This document shows, in pieces, positions 11,147 through 19,726 of a stretch of 64,000 bases of DNA. Made by a program: the position numbers and the translations under genes. This DNA is from Rhizobiaceae bacterium (GTDB lineage Bacteria > Pseudomonadota > Alphaproteobacteria > Rhizobiales > Rhizobiaceae): assembly GCA_019635695.1 (NCBI GenBank), contig JAHBYZ010000005.1, forward strand, positions 62,001 to 126,000. The letters are read 5' to 3'. The notes under the pieces were generated by a model. It was not told where the DNA came from. It made no database searches and was given only the letters and a program-made list of their open reading frames with translations. Position 1 is the stretch's first letter. The number at the start of each line of letters is the position of its first letter.

Positions 11147-12463
11147 CTAACTCTTGCCGCGCACCGCTCCTCCGCGCTTCGGGCGACGGGCGGCCGAGCT
11201 GTCCTGCGCCATGCGTTTCGGCGTGCCCTTGCCGTGGGCGTCGTCGCGCATCTCCAGCGAGCGCTCCGCCTGCCGCATGTAGTCGCGGGTGACCGGCAGG
11301 CTGTCGTTGGCGCGCGCCAGCTGGATCTGGAAAACGACCAGCTCGTCCCAGCGGAACGACGCTTCGGACGAGGCGAGGTAGAACTCCCACATGCGCGCGA
11401 AATGCTCGTCGTAGATGGCGACCGCCCGCTCGCGGTTGGCCATGAAGCGCTCGCGCCATGCCTTCAGCGTTTCCGCGTAGTGCAGCCGCAGCACCTCGAC
11501 GTCGGTGACGACCAGTCCGGCCTTCTCGATCACCGGCAGGATCTCCGAGAGGGCAGGGATGTAACCGCCTGGGAAGATGTATTTGCGGATGAAGGCGCTG
11601 GTCGCCGCCGGCGGGCCGGAGCGGCCGATCGTGTGCAGCAGCATCGCACCGTCCGGCTTCAGCAGCGTCTTCACCTTGCCGAAGAACGCCTTGAAATGAT
11701 TCACACCGACATGTTCGAACATGCCGACCGAGACGATACGGTCGAAGCGCTCCGACAGGTCGCGATAGTCGCGCATCTCGAAATGCACGTGGTTTTCGAG
11801 CCCGCCCTCCTGGGCCCGCTGCTGCGCGACCGCCAGCTGCTCGGTCGACAGCGTGACGCCGAGCACATTCACGTCGAAACGCTGCGCGAGATAGAGCCCG
11901 AGACCGCCCCAGCCCGATCCGATGTCGAGCACGTTCTGTCCTGCGGCCAGTCTGAGCTTTGCCGCGATGTGACGCTTCTTTGCCGCCTGCGCGTCCTCCA
12001 GCGTCATGTCGGGCCGCTCGAAATAGGCGCAGGAATATTGCAGGTCGGCATCGAGAAAGAGCCGGTACATCTCCCCCGACAGGTCATAGTGGCGATGCAC
12101 GTTGCGCCGTGCGCGCGCCGCCGTGTTGACCTGATGCAGCCTGCGCGCGGCGCGGCGCGTGCCTTCCACCAGCTTGCTGGTCAGCGGCGTGTCGCCGGTC
12201 GTCCTCAGATTGGTGAAGGCGATGCGCAGAAAGCCGAGCAGGTCGCCTTCCACCACGTCGAACTCGCCGTCCATCCAGGCCTCGGGCAAAGCCAGCATGG
12301 GGTCGAGCGCGACAGCGCGCGCCGCATGTCCGGTGCGGAACACCGCATGCACGGCCTCGCCGCTGCCGTCGCCGTAGATGTGGGTGACCCCGTCGGGGTA
12401 GGTGAGCTTGAGCGAACCCGTCCTTATGAGGCGGGCCGCCACGCGGTGCAGCAGCCAATCCAT
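11147..12463 (-). CDS. cfa: cyclopropane-fatty-acyl-phospholipid synthase family protein
   Basis: Cfa adds a methylene group from S-adenosylmethionine across double bonds of membrane phospholipids. The 438-residue protein has the N-terminal lipid-binding part and then the SAM site VLDIGSGWGGLGLYLA. The family's SCAYFERP and GMFEHVG blocks are present, as is the C-terminal VFQIQLA region. A basic Lys/Arg-rich tail ends it. Cyclopropane lipids are typical of rhizobia in stationary phase or acid. A promoter candidate lies at 12500-12528. Confidence 0.95.
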   Translation of the reverse strand: MDWLLHRVAARLIRTGSLKLTYPDGVTHIYGDGSGEAVHAVFRTGHAARAVALDPMLALPEAWMDGEFDVVEGDLLGFLRIAFTNLRTTGDTPLTSKLVEGTRRAARRLHQVNTAARARRNVHRHYDLSGEMYRLFLDADLQYSCAYFERPDMTLEDAQAAKKRHIAAKLRLAAGQNVLDIGSGWGGLGLYLAQRFDVNVLGVTLSTEQLAVAQQRAQEGGLENHVHFEMRDYRDLSERFDRIVSVGMFEHVGVNHFKAFFGKVKTLLKPDGAMLLHTIGRSGPPAATSAFIRKYIFPGGYIPALSEILPVIEKAGLVVTDVEVLRLHYAETLKAWRERFMANRERAVAIYDEHFARMWEFYLASSEASFRWDELVVFQIQLARANDSLPVTRDYMRQAERSLEMRDDAHGKGTPKRMAQDSSAARRPKRGGAVRGKS

Positions 12464-12499
12464 CGGAACCGATACTCCCGGATCTCATCCGAAAGATGA

Positions 12500-12528
12500 A
12501 GTATGACTCCGGGTCGCCGCGCTTGCAA
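12500..12528 (-). promoter_or_regulatory. candidate promoter of cfa
   Basis: On the minus strand TTGCAA (12528-12523) and CATACT (12505-12500) are separated by exactly 17 bases, upstream of the cfa ATG at 12463. The spacing is ideal and both hexamers are four of six matches or better to sigma-70 consensus. No experimental support is available; a stress sigma factor could also be involved for cfa. Confidence 0.4.
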
Positions 12529-12587
12529 AGCCGCGCTGCTGCATGGGTCGATGGTCCAGATGCAGGTCACGGCGCCAATCAAAGAAA

Positions 12588-12608
12588 AGCCCGGCGCGAG
12601 GCCGGGCT
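12588..12608 (-). terminator. rho-independent terminator of the rpsF-rpsR-rplI operon
   Basis: An 8-bp GC-rich stem (AGCCCGGC/GCCGGGCT) with a 5-base loop lies 28 bases past the rplI stop. On the minus strand it is followed by TTTCTTTGATT. The position and the U-rich tail are those of an intrinsic terminator. Confidence 0.88.
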
Positions 12609-12635
12609 GTTCCTGTTCAGCAGTGGGCGTGGGGC

Positions 12636-13220
12636 TCAGCCCTCCGCGTCCTCGCCATCCTCGGCTTCGCGCGGGTCGAAGAACGCGTCGGGGCGGGCGT
12701 TCTCGTTGATGTCGTCGCCGTAGATGGCTTCAGCGGACGTCAGCGTCTCGCCCTTGGCCTGGCGCTCTGCCTCTTCGGCCGAGCGGGCGATATTGAGCGT
12801 GATCGTCACCTCGACCTCGGCATGCAGCGCGATCGCGATGTTGGTCAGGCCGATCGACTTGATCGGCTGGTTCAGCTCGACCTGGTTGCGGGCGACAGTG
12901 AAGCCTTCCGCGGTCAGCAGCTCGGCGATGTCGCGGGTCGACACCGAACCGTAGAGCTGGCCGGTCTCGCCGGCGGAGCGCACAACGATGAAGGTCTTGC
13001 CGTCGAGCTTGTCGGCGATCTTCTGGGCCTCGGAGCGGCGCTCAAGGTTGCGGGCCTCGAGCTGGGCGCGCTGGCCCTCGAACTTCTTCTTGTTGGCCTC
13101 GTTGGCGCGTAGCGCCTTGCCCTGCGGCAGCAGGAAGTTGCGGCCGAAGCCGTCCTTGACCTTCACCACGTCGCCCATCTGGCCGAGGCGGGAAATGCGT
13201 TCGAGAAGAATGACTTCCAT
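12636..13220 (-). CDS. rplI: 50S ribosomal protein L9
   Basis: L9 binds 23S rRNA domain V and projects from the large subunit. The 194-residue protein starts MEVILLERI and contains the L9 signature [14 protein letters not shown]. After the C-terminal domain it has an acidic extension ([25 protein letters not shown]) typical of Hyphomicrobiales and longer than the roughly 150 residues of E. coli L9. A GAAAGGA ribosome-binding site precedes the ATG. It is the third gene of the rpsF operon, separated from rpsR by 186 bases with a hairpin. Confidence 0.97.
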   Translation of the reverse strand: MEVILLERISRLGQMGDVVKVKDGFGRNFLLPQGKALRANEANKKKFEGQRAQLEARNLERRSEAQKIADKLDGKTFIVVRSAGETGQLYGSVSTRDIAELLTAEGFTVARNQVELNQPIKSIGLTNIAIALHAEVEVTITLNIARSAEEAERQAKGETLTSAEAIYGDDINENARPDAFFDPREAEDGEDAEG

Positions 13221-13374
13221 TGTCTTGTCCTTTCAGAGCCGCAAGCGGCTGAATCAGATTCTGAAAGGCAGGGAGCAAGCGGCGGTTTCGCCGGGGTCGC
13301 TGTCCTGCCGATGGCAGTTAGGGTGCGCCTGGACGCATCCAACTCGGGAGGAACCGCCCCCGAAGCGGAGAAAT

Positions 13375-13399
13375 GCCGGCGCGGACGTGCCGCGCCGGC
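13375..13399 (-). terminator. strong hairpin between rpsR and rplI, possible attenuator
   Basis: A perfect 10-bp GC stem (GCCGGCGCGG/CCGCGCCGGC) with loop ACGTG starts 8 bases past the rpsR stop. On the minus strand it is followed by ATTTCTCC, only moderately U-rich. It may partly terminate transcription or protect the rpsF-rpsR message, setting L9 output below S6 and S18. Confidence 0.6.
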
Positions 13400-13406
13400 G
13401 GAATGC

Positions 13407-13655
13407 TTACTTCACCACGTAGGGCAGCAGGCCGAGGAAGCGCGCGCGCTTGATCGCCTGGGCGAGCTCGCGCTGCTTCTTCTGGCTGACGGCGGTGATG
13501 CGCGACGGCACGATCTTGCCGCGCTCGGAAATGTAGCGCTGCAGCAGGCGCACGTCCTTGTAGTCGATCTTCGGCGCGTTGGCGCCGGAGAACGGGCAGG
13601 TCTTGCGGCGGCGATGGAAAGGCCGGCGCGTCGGGATCTGGTTGATGTCGACCAT
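13407..13655 (-). CDS. rpsR: 30S ribosomal protein S18
   Basis: The 82-residue protein contains the S18 core, [20 protein letters not shown], followed by RAKKQ-like residues ([24 protein letters not shown]). S18 binds S6 on the platform of the small subunit. Its ATG overlaps the TAA of rpsF (TAATG), which implies translational coupling of the two partners that must be made in equal amounts. Confidence 0.98.
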   Translation of the reverse strand: MVDINQIPTRRPFHRRRKTCPFSGANAPKIDYKDVRLLQRYISERGKIVPSRITAVSQKKQRELAQAIKRARFLGLLPYVVK

Positions 13656-14170
13656 TACGCGTTAGCTCCTTCTTCGCGCGGACGGCGCGGACGATCCTCG
13701 CGGTCGCCGCCTCCGAAGCCGCCCCTGTCGCCGCCACGATCACCGCGGTCGCGGTCGCCGAAGCTGCGCGGGCCGCGGTCGCCACGGTCACGGTCGCCGA
13801 AGCGGCCGCCGCCAGGACGCCCGTCACGGTCGCCGCGCTCGCGGTCGTCGCGCTTCTGCATCATCGCGGACGCGCCTTCCTCGTGCTTGTCCACCTTGAT
13901 GGTGATGAAGCGAAGCACGTCTTCCGACAGGCCCTGCTGGCGCTCCATCTCCTTCACGGCCGAAGCCGGGGCGGTGATGTCGATCAGCGTGTAATAGGCC
14001 TTGCGGTTCTTCTTGATGCGGTAGGTGAGGGACTTCAGTCCCCAGTTCTCCACCCGGCCGAACGAGCCGCCCTCAGCTTCGACGATGGACTTGTAGTGGG
14101 CCACAAGATCGTCGACCTGCTGCTGCGAGAGGTCCTGGCGGGCAAGGAACACATGTTCGTAGAGAGCCAT
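13655..14170 (-). CDS. rpsF: 30S ribosomal protein S6
   Basis: The first 100 residues are a standard S6 fold ([36 protein letters not shown]). The remaining 70 residues are an Arg/Asp/Gly-rich tail containing a near-perfect duplicate [11 protein letters not shown]6 normally ends soon after the core domain in E. coli, where its tail is acidic; here the tail is long, mixed-charge and surely disordered. It is the first gene of the operon, behind a long leader and a candidate promoter. Confidence 0.97.
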   Translation of the reverse strand: MALYEHVFLARQDLSQQQVDDLVAHYKSIVEAEGGSFGRVENWGLKSLTYRIKKNRKAYYTLIDITAPASAVKEMERQQGLSEDVLRFITIKVDKHEEGASAMMQKRDDRERGDRDGRPGGGRFGDRDRGDRGPRSFGDRDRGDRGGDRGGFGGGDREDRPRRPREEGANA

Positions 14171-14497
14171 GCTCTTTGCCTTTCTTCGTTTCTCTCCCGG
14201 ACCCCGACGGCTAAGCCCCTGAACCTGTCTTTTCCACCATGAGGGCGGCGAAGAAAGGAACGTGTCGAGACGGTCGAGAGCGGAGACACGGGAGGCGGCC
14301 TGCTTGTGCAGACGCGACGCCGTATCCCTTGCGAAACGCGGCGGCCCTCCGTTCAGCCCCCAATCGGGACCGGCAGATTGCGGCGGCCTATAGGGGAAAA
14401 GGGCGAGCGTGGCAAGCGGGCGCGCTGGTTGCGTCGTTCACGGAACAAACACATTTCTCCGCGCATTGTCCCCGCTGTGTCAGAGGAGACCATTTCC
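14171..14497. other. 327-bp divergent region: rpsF leader and lipoprotein upstream region
   Basis: No gene is supported here. A promoter for rpsF lies at 14387-14415, which leaves about 210 bases of untranslated leader before the rpsF ATG. Leaders of this operon in many bacteria bind the S6-S18 complex; the stretch from 14180 to 14240 is the place to look, but I could not confirm the fold by eye. The other side carries the GAGGAG ribosome-binding site (14483-14488) of the lipoprotein gene. Confidence 0.5.
14387..14415 (-). promoter_or_regulatory. candidate promoter of rpsF-rpsR-rplI
   Basis: On the minus strand TTGCCA (14415-14410) and TATAGG (14392-14387) are 17 bases apart. This is a good housekeeping promoter, directed towards rpsF with about 210 bases of leader. 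Confidence 0.55.
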
Positions 14498-14755
14498 ATG
14501 CGCGGCATTCTCATCGTTTCCGCCGTCGCGGCGCTTGCCGCGCTTGCGGGCTGCAGCCAGACGGAGAAGGGTGCGGGTTTCGGCGCCATCGCCGGAGCGA
14601 CCGTCGGCGGACTGGCCACCAACAGCGTCGAGGGCGCGGTGGTGGGTGCGGCTGTGGGCGGCGCTGGCGGCGCGCTCATCGGCGCGGTCGCCGACCAGCC
14701 CGGCTATTGCTACTACCGCGACCGTTACGGTCGCCAGTATCGCGATCGCTGCTGA
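14498..14755 (+). CDS. glycine-zipper lipoprotein, 85 aa
   Basis: A lipoprotein signal peptide ends at the lipobox LAGC (Cys19 lipidated). The mature part is one glycine-zipper segment, with repeated GAxxGAxxGG spacing from about residue 26 to 66, as in YMGG/OmpA-type glycine-zipper proteins. A Tyr/Arg-rich end follows (CYYRDRYGRQYRDRC). Such small lipoproteins sit in the outer membrane; the precise role is unknown. I chose ATG 14498 because GAGGAG lies 9 bases upstream and the signal peptide begins there; the frame is open upstream but is not protein-like. Confidence 0.85.
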   Translation: MRGILIVSAVAALAALAGCSQTEKGAGFGAIAGATVGGLATNSVEGAVVGAAVGGAGGALIGAVADQPGYCYYRDRYGRQYRDRC

Positions 14756-14762
14756 TCGACGT

Positions 14763-15071
14763 TCAGTGCCGGCTGCGCCGCCAGCCGGCACTGCGCGCTT
14801 CCGCCTCGGAGCAGAACCAGCGCCCGCCCTGCGGGATCGAGACCGACGCGCGCCCGTAATAGAACTGGCCCGGCACGTAGTAGACCCTTTCGCGTGTGAC
14901 GAAATTGACCTCGCCCTTGATCGTGCAATGCGGCGCGATATTGAACAGGGCGCGGAACGATGGCGACCGGAACCAGTCGGTGGAGTAGCCGGCGCCGCCG
15001 ACGGCGAGCGCAAGGAAGGCGAGCGGCACCGCCACGATGGTCGGACTGATGCTCTGCTCGTCCCGGGTCAT
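14763..15071 (-). CDS. sunset-domain protein with one membrane helix, 102 aa
   Basis: A single membrane helix (about residues 11-28) is followed by a C-terminal module CTIKGEVNFVTRERVYYVPG and then WFCSEAEARSAGWRRSR. This pattern, an initial Cys, YYVPG, and WFCSEAEAxxAGWR, matches the short sunset domain found at the ends of rhizobial thermonuclease-like and exopolysaccharide-associated proteins. Here it stands alone without a nuclease. Function is unknown. It converges on the glycine-zipper lipoprotein gene. Confidence 0.7.
   Translation of the reverse strand: MTRDEQSISPTIVAVPLAFLALAVGGAGYSTDWFRSPSFRALFNIAPHCTIKGEVNFVTRERVYYVPGQFYYGRASVSIPQGGRWFCSEAEARSAGWRRSRH
14765..14792. terminator. convergent-gene hairpin, probable bidirectional terminator
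   Basis: A 10-bp perfect stem, AGTGCCGGCT (14765-14774) and AGCCGGCACT (14783-14792), with an 8-base loop lies just past the lipoprotein stop and overlaps the last codons of the opposing gene. It lacks a clear U-tract on either strand, so it may protect 3' ends rather than terminate. Confidence 0.5.
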
Positions 15072-15163
15072 GGGGCAAGCCTAAGAGCGCCGTCTCAACC
15101 CTTTCCGAACGAAAAGCGCGGGATTTTAGCGACTGCGTAAACAGCATCGCGGGCTTGCCCGCG

Positions 15164-15571
15164 TCAGCGTTCTCTCCTGTACCAAAAGGTGTCGGCGCTG
15201 CGCGGCATGCCGATCTTCTCGTAGAAGCCGACGGCCTCGGCCGCCGAGGTCAACTTCAGGCTCACTTCGGGGCCGAGGATTTCGCGCACCTTGTCGATCA
15301 GACCCTTGCCGATTCCGAGCCCCTGTGCGGCCTTCGAGACCGCAAGCTCGTTCAGATAGCAATTCCACGAGAAATCGGTGATGCAGCGGGCAACGCCGAC
15401 GATCTCGCCGTTGCGCCGCGCCGTCACGACAAGCTGGGCGCCTTCGATCATGCGCCGCAGACGGTCCGGGTCGTCGACCGGGCGGGTCAGGCCCGGCCCG
15501 GCCTCCAGAAGCACCTTGCGGAAATCCGCGACCGGCAGCGACGCCTCGCGCGCGTAGGCGATTTCGCTCAT
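15164..15571 (-). CDS. GNAT family N-acetyltransferase, 135 aa
   Basis: The acetyl-CoA-binding motif A is visible as [20 protein letters not shown] (about 75-94; QGLGIGKGL is the loop), followed by [16 protein letters not shown], the usual second half. The acceptor is unknown. It starts at ATG 15571, overlapping the TGA of the ABC permease by four bases (ATGA), so it is the third gene of the ABC transporter operon. It may modify the cargo or merely share expression. Confidence 0.88.
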   Translation of the reverse strand: MSEIAYAREASLPVADFRKVLLEAGPGLTRPVDDPDRLRRMIEGAQLVVTARRNGEIVGVARCITDFSWNCYLNELAVSKAAQGLGIGKGLIDKVREILGPEVSLKLTSAAEAVGFYEKIGMPRSADTFWYRRER

Positions 15572-16329
15572 TTCTTTACCCGCCAGCCGGTCCTGAAGAT
15601 CCACCAGACGACCGCAAGGCACAGTGCGGTGAATGCGCCGATCGCCAGCAGGCTGTAGCCGATGCCGACATCGGCATTCTCGTAGAACGACCAGCGGAAG
15701 CCGCTGATGAGGTAGAGCACCGGGTTGAAATGGCTGACCGCCTGCCAGAACGGCGGCAGCATCTCGATCGAGTAGAACGAGCCGCCGAGGAAAACCAGCG
15801 GCATCACGATCAGCATCGGGATCAACTGCAGCTTCTCGAAATTGTCGGCCCAGATGCCGATAATGAAGCCGAACAGCGAAAACGTGACGCCGGTCAGCAC
15901 CAGGAAGGCCAGCATGAACAGCGGATGCGCGATCTGGATCGGCACGAACAGCGCCGCCGTGCCGAGGATCAGCAGCCCAAGCACCACCGCCTTGGTGGCG
16001 GCCGCGCCGACATAGCCGATCACCAGCTCCATCGACGACACCGGAGCGGACAGCAGCTCGTAGATCGTGCCGATGAATTTCGGGAAATAGATGCCGAACG
16101 AGCCGACGCTGATCGCCTGCGTGATCATCGTCATCATGATGAGGCCGGGGACGATGAATGCGCCGTAGGAAACGCCGTCGATCTCCGCCATGCGGCTGCC
16201 GATGGCGCTGCCGAACACGATGAAATAGAGCGAGGTCGACAGCACCGGCGACACGATGCTCTGCCAGATGGTGCGCCACCAGCGCGCCATCTCGAAGCGG
16301 TAGATCGCCTGGATCGCGAGCGGGTTCAT
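15568..16329 (-). CDS. ABC-2 type transporter permease
   Basis: The 253-residue protein has six membrane helices in the ABC-2 arrangement and the family's central block [16 protein letters not shown]. It also has [32 protein letters not shown] near the end. It would form the membrane channel for the ATPase encoded directly upstream, and the two genes overlap by four bases (ATGA). Permeases of this type export polysaccharides, lipids or drugs; no substrate is indicated by the neighbours. Confidence 0.92.
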   Translation of the reverse strand: MNPLAIQAIYRFEMARWWRTIWQSIVSPVLSTSLYFIVFGSAIGSRMAEIDGVSYGAFIVPGLIMMTMITQAISVGSFGIYFPKFIGTIYELLSAPVSSMELVIGYVGAAATKAVVLGLLILGTAALFVPIQIAHPLFMLAFLVLTGVTFSLFGFIIGIWADNFEKLQLIPMLIVMPLVFLGGSFYSIEMLPPFWQAVSHFNPVLYLISGFRWSFYENADVGIGYSLLAIGAFTALCLAVVWWIFRTGWRVKK

Positions 16330-17285
16330 TGTGCGGTCTCCCGTTCCGTGTCCTTGCGCACGAGAGACACGAAGATGTCCTCCAGCGAGTTCTGGTGGGT
16401 GGAGATGTCGCGCATGGCGATGCCCTCGTTGCGCAGGTCCGACAGCAAGGTCGAGATGCCCGTGCGCTCGGCGTTGACGTCGTATCGGTAGGTGAGCGAG
16501 CCGCCGCCCTGGTTCAGCACGAGCCCGTCGCGCGCAAGCTTGCCCGGCAGCGTGTCGATCGGCTGGCGCAGCTCGATGGTCAGCACCTTCTCGCCCATCT
16601 TGCGCATCAGGTCGGCCTTGGCCTCGACCAGCAGCAGTTCGCCCTTGTTGATGACGCCGACGCGGTCCGCGATCTGCTCGGCTTCCTCGATGTAGTGGGT
16701 GGTCAGGATGATCGTCACGCCGGAGCGGTTGAGCCTGCGGATCAGCTCCCACATGGACTTGCGCAGTTCGACGTCGACGCCTGCGGTCGGCTCGTCGAGG
16801 AACAGGATGCGCGGCTCGTGCACAAGCGCCTTGGCGATCATCACGCGGCGCTTCATGCCGCCCGACAGTGCGATGATCTTCTCGTTCTTCTTGTCCAGCA
16901 GCGAAAGATCGCCGAGCACCTGCTCGACCACTGCGTCGTTGCGCTTCTTGCCGAACAGGCCGCGCGAGAACGACACCGACGCCCACACGCTCTCGAAGCC
17001 GTCGACATGCATCTCCTGCGGCACCAGCCCGATCAGGCTGCGCGCGGCGCGGTAGCCGGTGATGATGTCGTGACCGCCAACCGTGACCGAGCCGCCGGTG
17101 GGGTTCACCAGCCCGCAGATGACCGAGATCAGCGTCGTCTTGCCCGCGCCGTTGGGACCGAGCAAAGCGAGTATCTCGCCGTCCTGGATGTCGAGGTCGA
17201 CGCCTTTCAGCGCGTCGAACCCGTTCTGGTAGGTCTTGCGCAGGTTGCGCACCGACACGACGGGCGGCTTGGCGGGCGAATGCAT
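16326..17285 (-). CDS. ABC-2 type transporter ATP-binding protein
   Basis: This ATPase (319 aa) has Walker [10 protein letters not shown] (43-51), signature LSGGMKRR and Walker [13 protein letters not shown]. After the nucleotide-binding domain there is a roughly 90-residue C-terminal extension, common to NodI/DrrA-type exporters. It powers the permease encoded by the next gene. It is the first gene of a three-gene unit with the permease and a GNAT enzyme. The upstream gene fabD is divergent, with 194 bases between. Confidence 0.94.
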   Translation of the reverse strand: MHSPAKPPVVSVRNLRKTYQNGFDALKGVDLDIQDGEILALLGPNGAGKTTLISVICGLVNPTGGSVTVGGHDIITGYRAARSLIGLVPQEMHVDGFESVWASVSFSRGLFGKKRNDAVVEQVLGDLSLLDKKNEKIIALSGGMKRRVMIAKALVHEPRILFLDEPTAGVDVELRKSMWELIRRLNRSGVTIILTTHYIEEAEQIADRVGVINKGELLLVEAKADLMRKMGEKVLTIELRQPIDTLPGKLARDGLVLNQGGGSLTYRYDVNAERTGISTLLSDLRNEGIAMRDISTHQNSLEDIFVSLVRKDTERETAQ

Positions 17286-17479
17286 GGCGCGGCTCCTCTA
17301 AGGGCCGTCCCGATATAGGTTTCCTCGCGGTGACCGCCAGTGCGCGGGCCTCGTCCAAAAGGCTGTTGCTGCCAGCGCCTGTCAGGAGGCGGCGACTTGA
17401 CGGCGGGCGGCGCTTGCGCCACCACCCGCGCCAGATTGGCCCACGCCGGATCGGCGAAGGGCACCCTCGGGAGGACGCC

Positions 17480-18412
17480 ATGTCGATCGCATTCACCTTT
17501 CCCGGACAGGGCAGCCAGGCCGTGGGCATGGGCAAGGAACTCGCCGAGGCATTTCCGGAGGCGCGCGCCGTATTCGAGGAAGTCGACGCCGCGCTCGGCC
17601 AGAAGCTTTCGGCGCTGATGTGGGAGGGCCCGGAGGATCAGCTGACGCTGACCGCCAACGCGCAGCCGGCGCTGATGGCGGTCTCGCTGGCCGCGATCCG
17701 GGCACTGGAGGCGCGCGGCTTCTCGCTCAAGGACAAGGTGAAATACGTCGCCGGCCATTCGCTGGGCGAATATTCCGCGCTCGCCGCCGCCGGCACGTTC
17801 TCCATCGCCGACACCGCGCGGCTGCTGCGCATCCGCGGCAACGCTATGCAGGCCGCGGTCCCGGTCGGGGCAGGGGCCATGGCGGCCATCCTCGGGCTCG
17901 ATCAGGCCGGCGTGGAAGCCGCCTGCGCCGAGGCCGGCGACTGTCAGATCGCCAACGACAATGGCGGCGGTCAGCTGGTGATCTCCGGCTCGAAGGCCGG
18001 CGTCGAGGGCGCCTCGAAGCTCTGCGTCGAGAAAGGCGCCAAGCGCGCCATCCCGCTGCCAGTCTCGGCTCCCTTCCATTCGAAGCTTATGCAGCCAGCC
18101 GCCGACGCCATGCGCGAGGCGCTGGCGAACGTGCAGAAGAACCCGCCAGTGGTGCCTGTCGTGGCCAATGTCGTCGTGACGCCACTGACCGACCCCGAAG
18201 AGATCGCGAAGCGGCTGGTCGAACAGGTCACCGGCCGCGTGCGCTGGCGCGAGACGGTCGAATGGTTCGCAGCCAACGGCGTGACGACGCTCTACGAGGT
18301 CGGTTCCGGCAAAGTGCTGTCCGGCCTCGCCCGTCGCATCGCCAAGGATGTCGCCACCGCCAACATCGGCACGGCCGCCGAGGTCGAGGCCGCGCTGGCG
18401 GCGCTGAAATAG
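17480..18412 (+). CDS. fabD: malonyl-CoA-acyl carrier protein transacylase
   Basis: FabD loads malonate from CoA onto acyl carrier protein. The 310-residue protein shows the nucleophile elbow [10 protein letters not shown] (Ser94), the N-terminal [12 protein letters not shown] and the APFHSKLM histidine. I chose ATG 17480 because it has GGGAGG upstream and gives the standard N-terminus. It heads the fatty-acid gene cluster; fabG follows after 57 bases. Confidence 0.97.
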   Translation: MSIAFTFPGQGSQAVGMGKELAEAFPEARAVFEEVDAALGQKLSALMWEGPEDQLTLTANAQPALMAVSLAAIRALEARGFSLKDKVKYVAGHSLGEYSALAAAGTFSIADTARLLRIRGNAMQAAVPVGAGAMAAILGLDQAGVEAACAEAGDCQIANDNGGGQLVISGSKAGVEGASKLCVEKGAKRAIPLPVSAPFHSKLMQPAADAMREALANVQKNPPVVPVVANVVVTPLTDPEEIAKRLVEQVTGRVRWRETVEWFAANGVTTLYEVGSGKVLSGLARRIAKDVATANIGTAAEVEAALAALK

Positions 18413-18469
18413 CTACCAGGACACTCCCTTGGTAAGGGAGAGGTCGACAGTCCCCCATCGGAGGCGCTT

Positions 18470-19207
18470 ATGTTCTCACTTTCCGGCCGCAAGGCGCTTG
18501 TCACCGGCTCGTCGGGCGGCATCGGCGAGGCGATCGCCCGCACGCTGCATGCGCAGGGCGCAACTGTCGGCCTGCACGGCACGCGCGTCGAGAAGCTCGA
18601 AGCGCTCGCGGCGGAACTCGGCGACCGCGTGAAGATATTCCCTGCGAACCTGTCGGAGCGCGACGCGGTCAAGGCGCTGGGTCAGAAGGCGGAAGCCGAC
18701 CTCGGCGGCGTCGATATTCTCGTCAACAATGCCGGCATCACCCGCGACGGCCTGTTCGTACGCATGTCGGATACCGACTGGGACGCCGTGCTGGAGGTCA
18801 ACCTCACCGCCGCCTTCAGGCTGACCCGCGAACTGACGCATCCCATGATGCGCCGCCGCCACGGCCGCATCATCAACATAACCTCGGTCGTCGGCGTCAC
18901 CGGCAACCCCGGCCAGGCCAACTACTGCGCCGCCAAGGCCGGCATGATCGGCTTTTCCAAGTCGCTGGCGCAGGAGATCGCGTCGCGCAGCGTAACCGTG
19001 AACTGCGTCGCGCCCGGATTCATCGAATCGGACATGACCGGCAAGCTGAACGACAAGCAGAAGGAGGCGATACTCGGCCAGATTCCCATGAAGCGCATGG
19101 GGCTGGGTGCCGAGATCGCATCGGCCGTCGCTTACCTCGCGGCCGATGAAGCCGGCTACGTCACCGGCCAGACGCTTCACGTCAACGGCGGCATGGCGAT
19201 GATCTGA
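18470..19207 (+). CDS. fabG: 3-oxoacyl-[acyl-carrier-protein] reductase
   Basis: FabG reduces the beta-keto group with NADPH in each elongation round. The 245-residue protein has TGSSGGIG, the NNAGITRDGL motif specific to FabG, the YCAAKAG catalytic block, and the C-terminal YVTGQTLHVNGGMAM. A GGAGG site lies just upstream of the ATG. Its position between fabD and acpP is the standard order. Confidence 0.97.
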   Translation: MFSLSGRKALVTGSSGGIGEAIARTLHAQGATVGLHGTRVEKLEALAAELGDRVKIFPANLSERDAVKALGQKAEADLGGVDILVNNAGITRDGLFVRMSDTDWDAVLEVNLTAAFRLTRELTHPMMRRRHGRIINITSVVGVTGNPGQANYCAAKAGMIGFSKSLAQEIASRSVTVNCVAPGFIESDMTGKLNDKQKEAILGQIPMKRMGLGAEIASAVAYLAADEAGYVTGQTLHVNGGMAMI

Positions 19208-19277
19208 GCCGGTTTCTGCGCGATCGGAGCATTTCGCCCGGGATTTTCGCAACGCCGGGCAAAACGTGCGGAACCGC

Positions 19278-19306
19278 TTGGACAGGGTCCGCTTTTCGTG
19301 TAATGC
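19278..19306 (+). promoter_or_regulatory. candidate promoter of acpP
   Basis: TTGGAC (19278-19283) and TAATGC (19301-19306) are 17 bases apart in the 227-base gap between fabG and acpP. A separate strong promoter here would explain how ACP, needed in great excess over FabD and FabG, is made at a higher level. The leader would be about 120 bases. Confidence 0.45.
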
Positions 19307-19434
19307 CGCCGCAAATGCCCCGCGGCGGGCACGGCCGGGACCGTTTCGGCCCGCAAATAAGCTTGATCGGCGGCGTCAGGGCCGCTAACGAAATCCGGAT
19401 TACCGACCGGACCATCGAAGTCGAGGGATATTAA

Positions 19435-19671
19435 ATGAGCGATACCGCAGAGCGCGTGAAGAAGATCGTGATCGAGCATCTCGGCGTCGACGCCGACAAG
19501 GTCACCGAGGGCGCGAGCTTCATCGACGATCTGGGCGCGGACAGCCTCGACACCGTTGAGCTGGTGATGGCGTTCGAGGAAGAGTTCGGCGTCGAGATCC
19601 CGGACGACGCCGCAGAGACCATCCTGACCGTCGGCGACGCGGTCAAGTTCATCACCAAGGCGACCGCCTGA
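19435..19671 (+). CDS. acpP: acyl carrier protein
   Basis: AcpP carries growing acyl chains on a phosphopantetheine arm attached to Ser37 in the motif [11 protein letters not shown]. The 78-residue acidic protein has the family length and sequence throughout ([19 protein letters not shown]). A GAGGG site precedes the ATG. Confidence 0.98.
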   Translation: MSDTAERVKKIVIEHLGVDADKVTEGASFIDDLGADSLDTVELVMAFEEEFGVEIPDDAAETILTVGDAVKFITKATA

Positions 19672-19726
19672 CGGCGCGATGCGCTGCGGGCGTGTCTTGA
19701 ACGCAGTCCACTAAGGGAGGCAGGCC

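Noticed and set aside
15164..16279. A single 371-codon reading frame combining the GNAT enzyme with upstream sequence
   Set aside because: The upstream part is an out-of-frame reading of the permease gene; the GNAT protein starts at ATG 15571 with an ATGA overlap.
19236..19260. Hairpin GCCCGG/CCGGGC as a terminator of fabG
   Set aside because: The stem is only 6 bp and is followed by AAAA, not T, on the plus strand.
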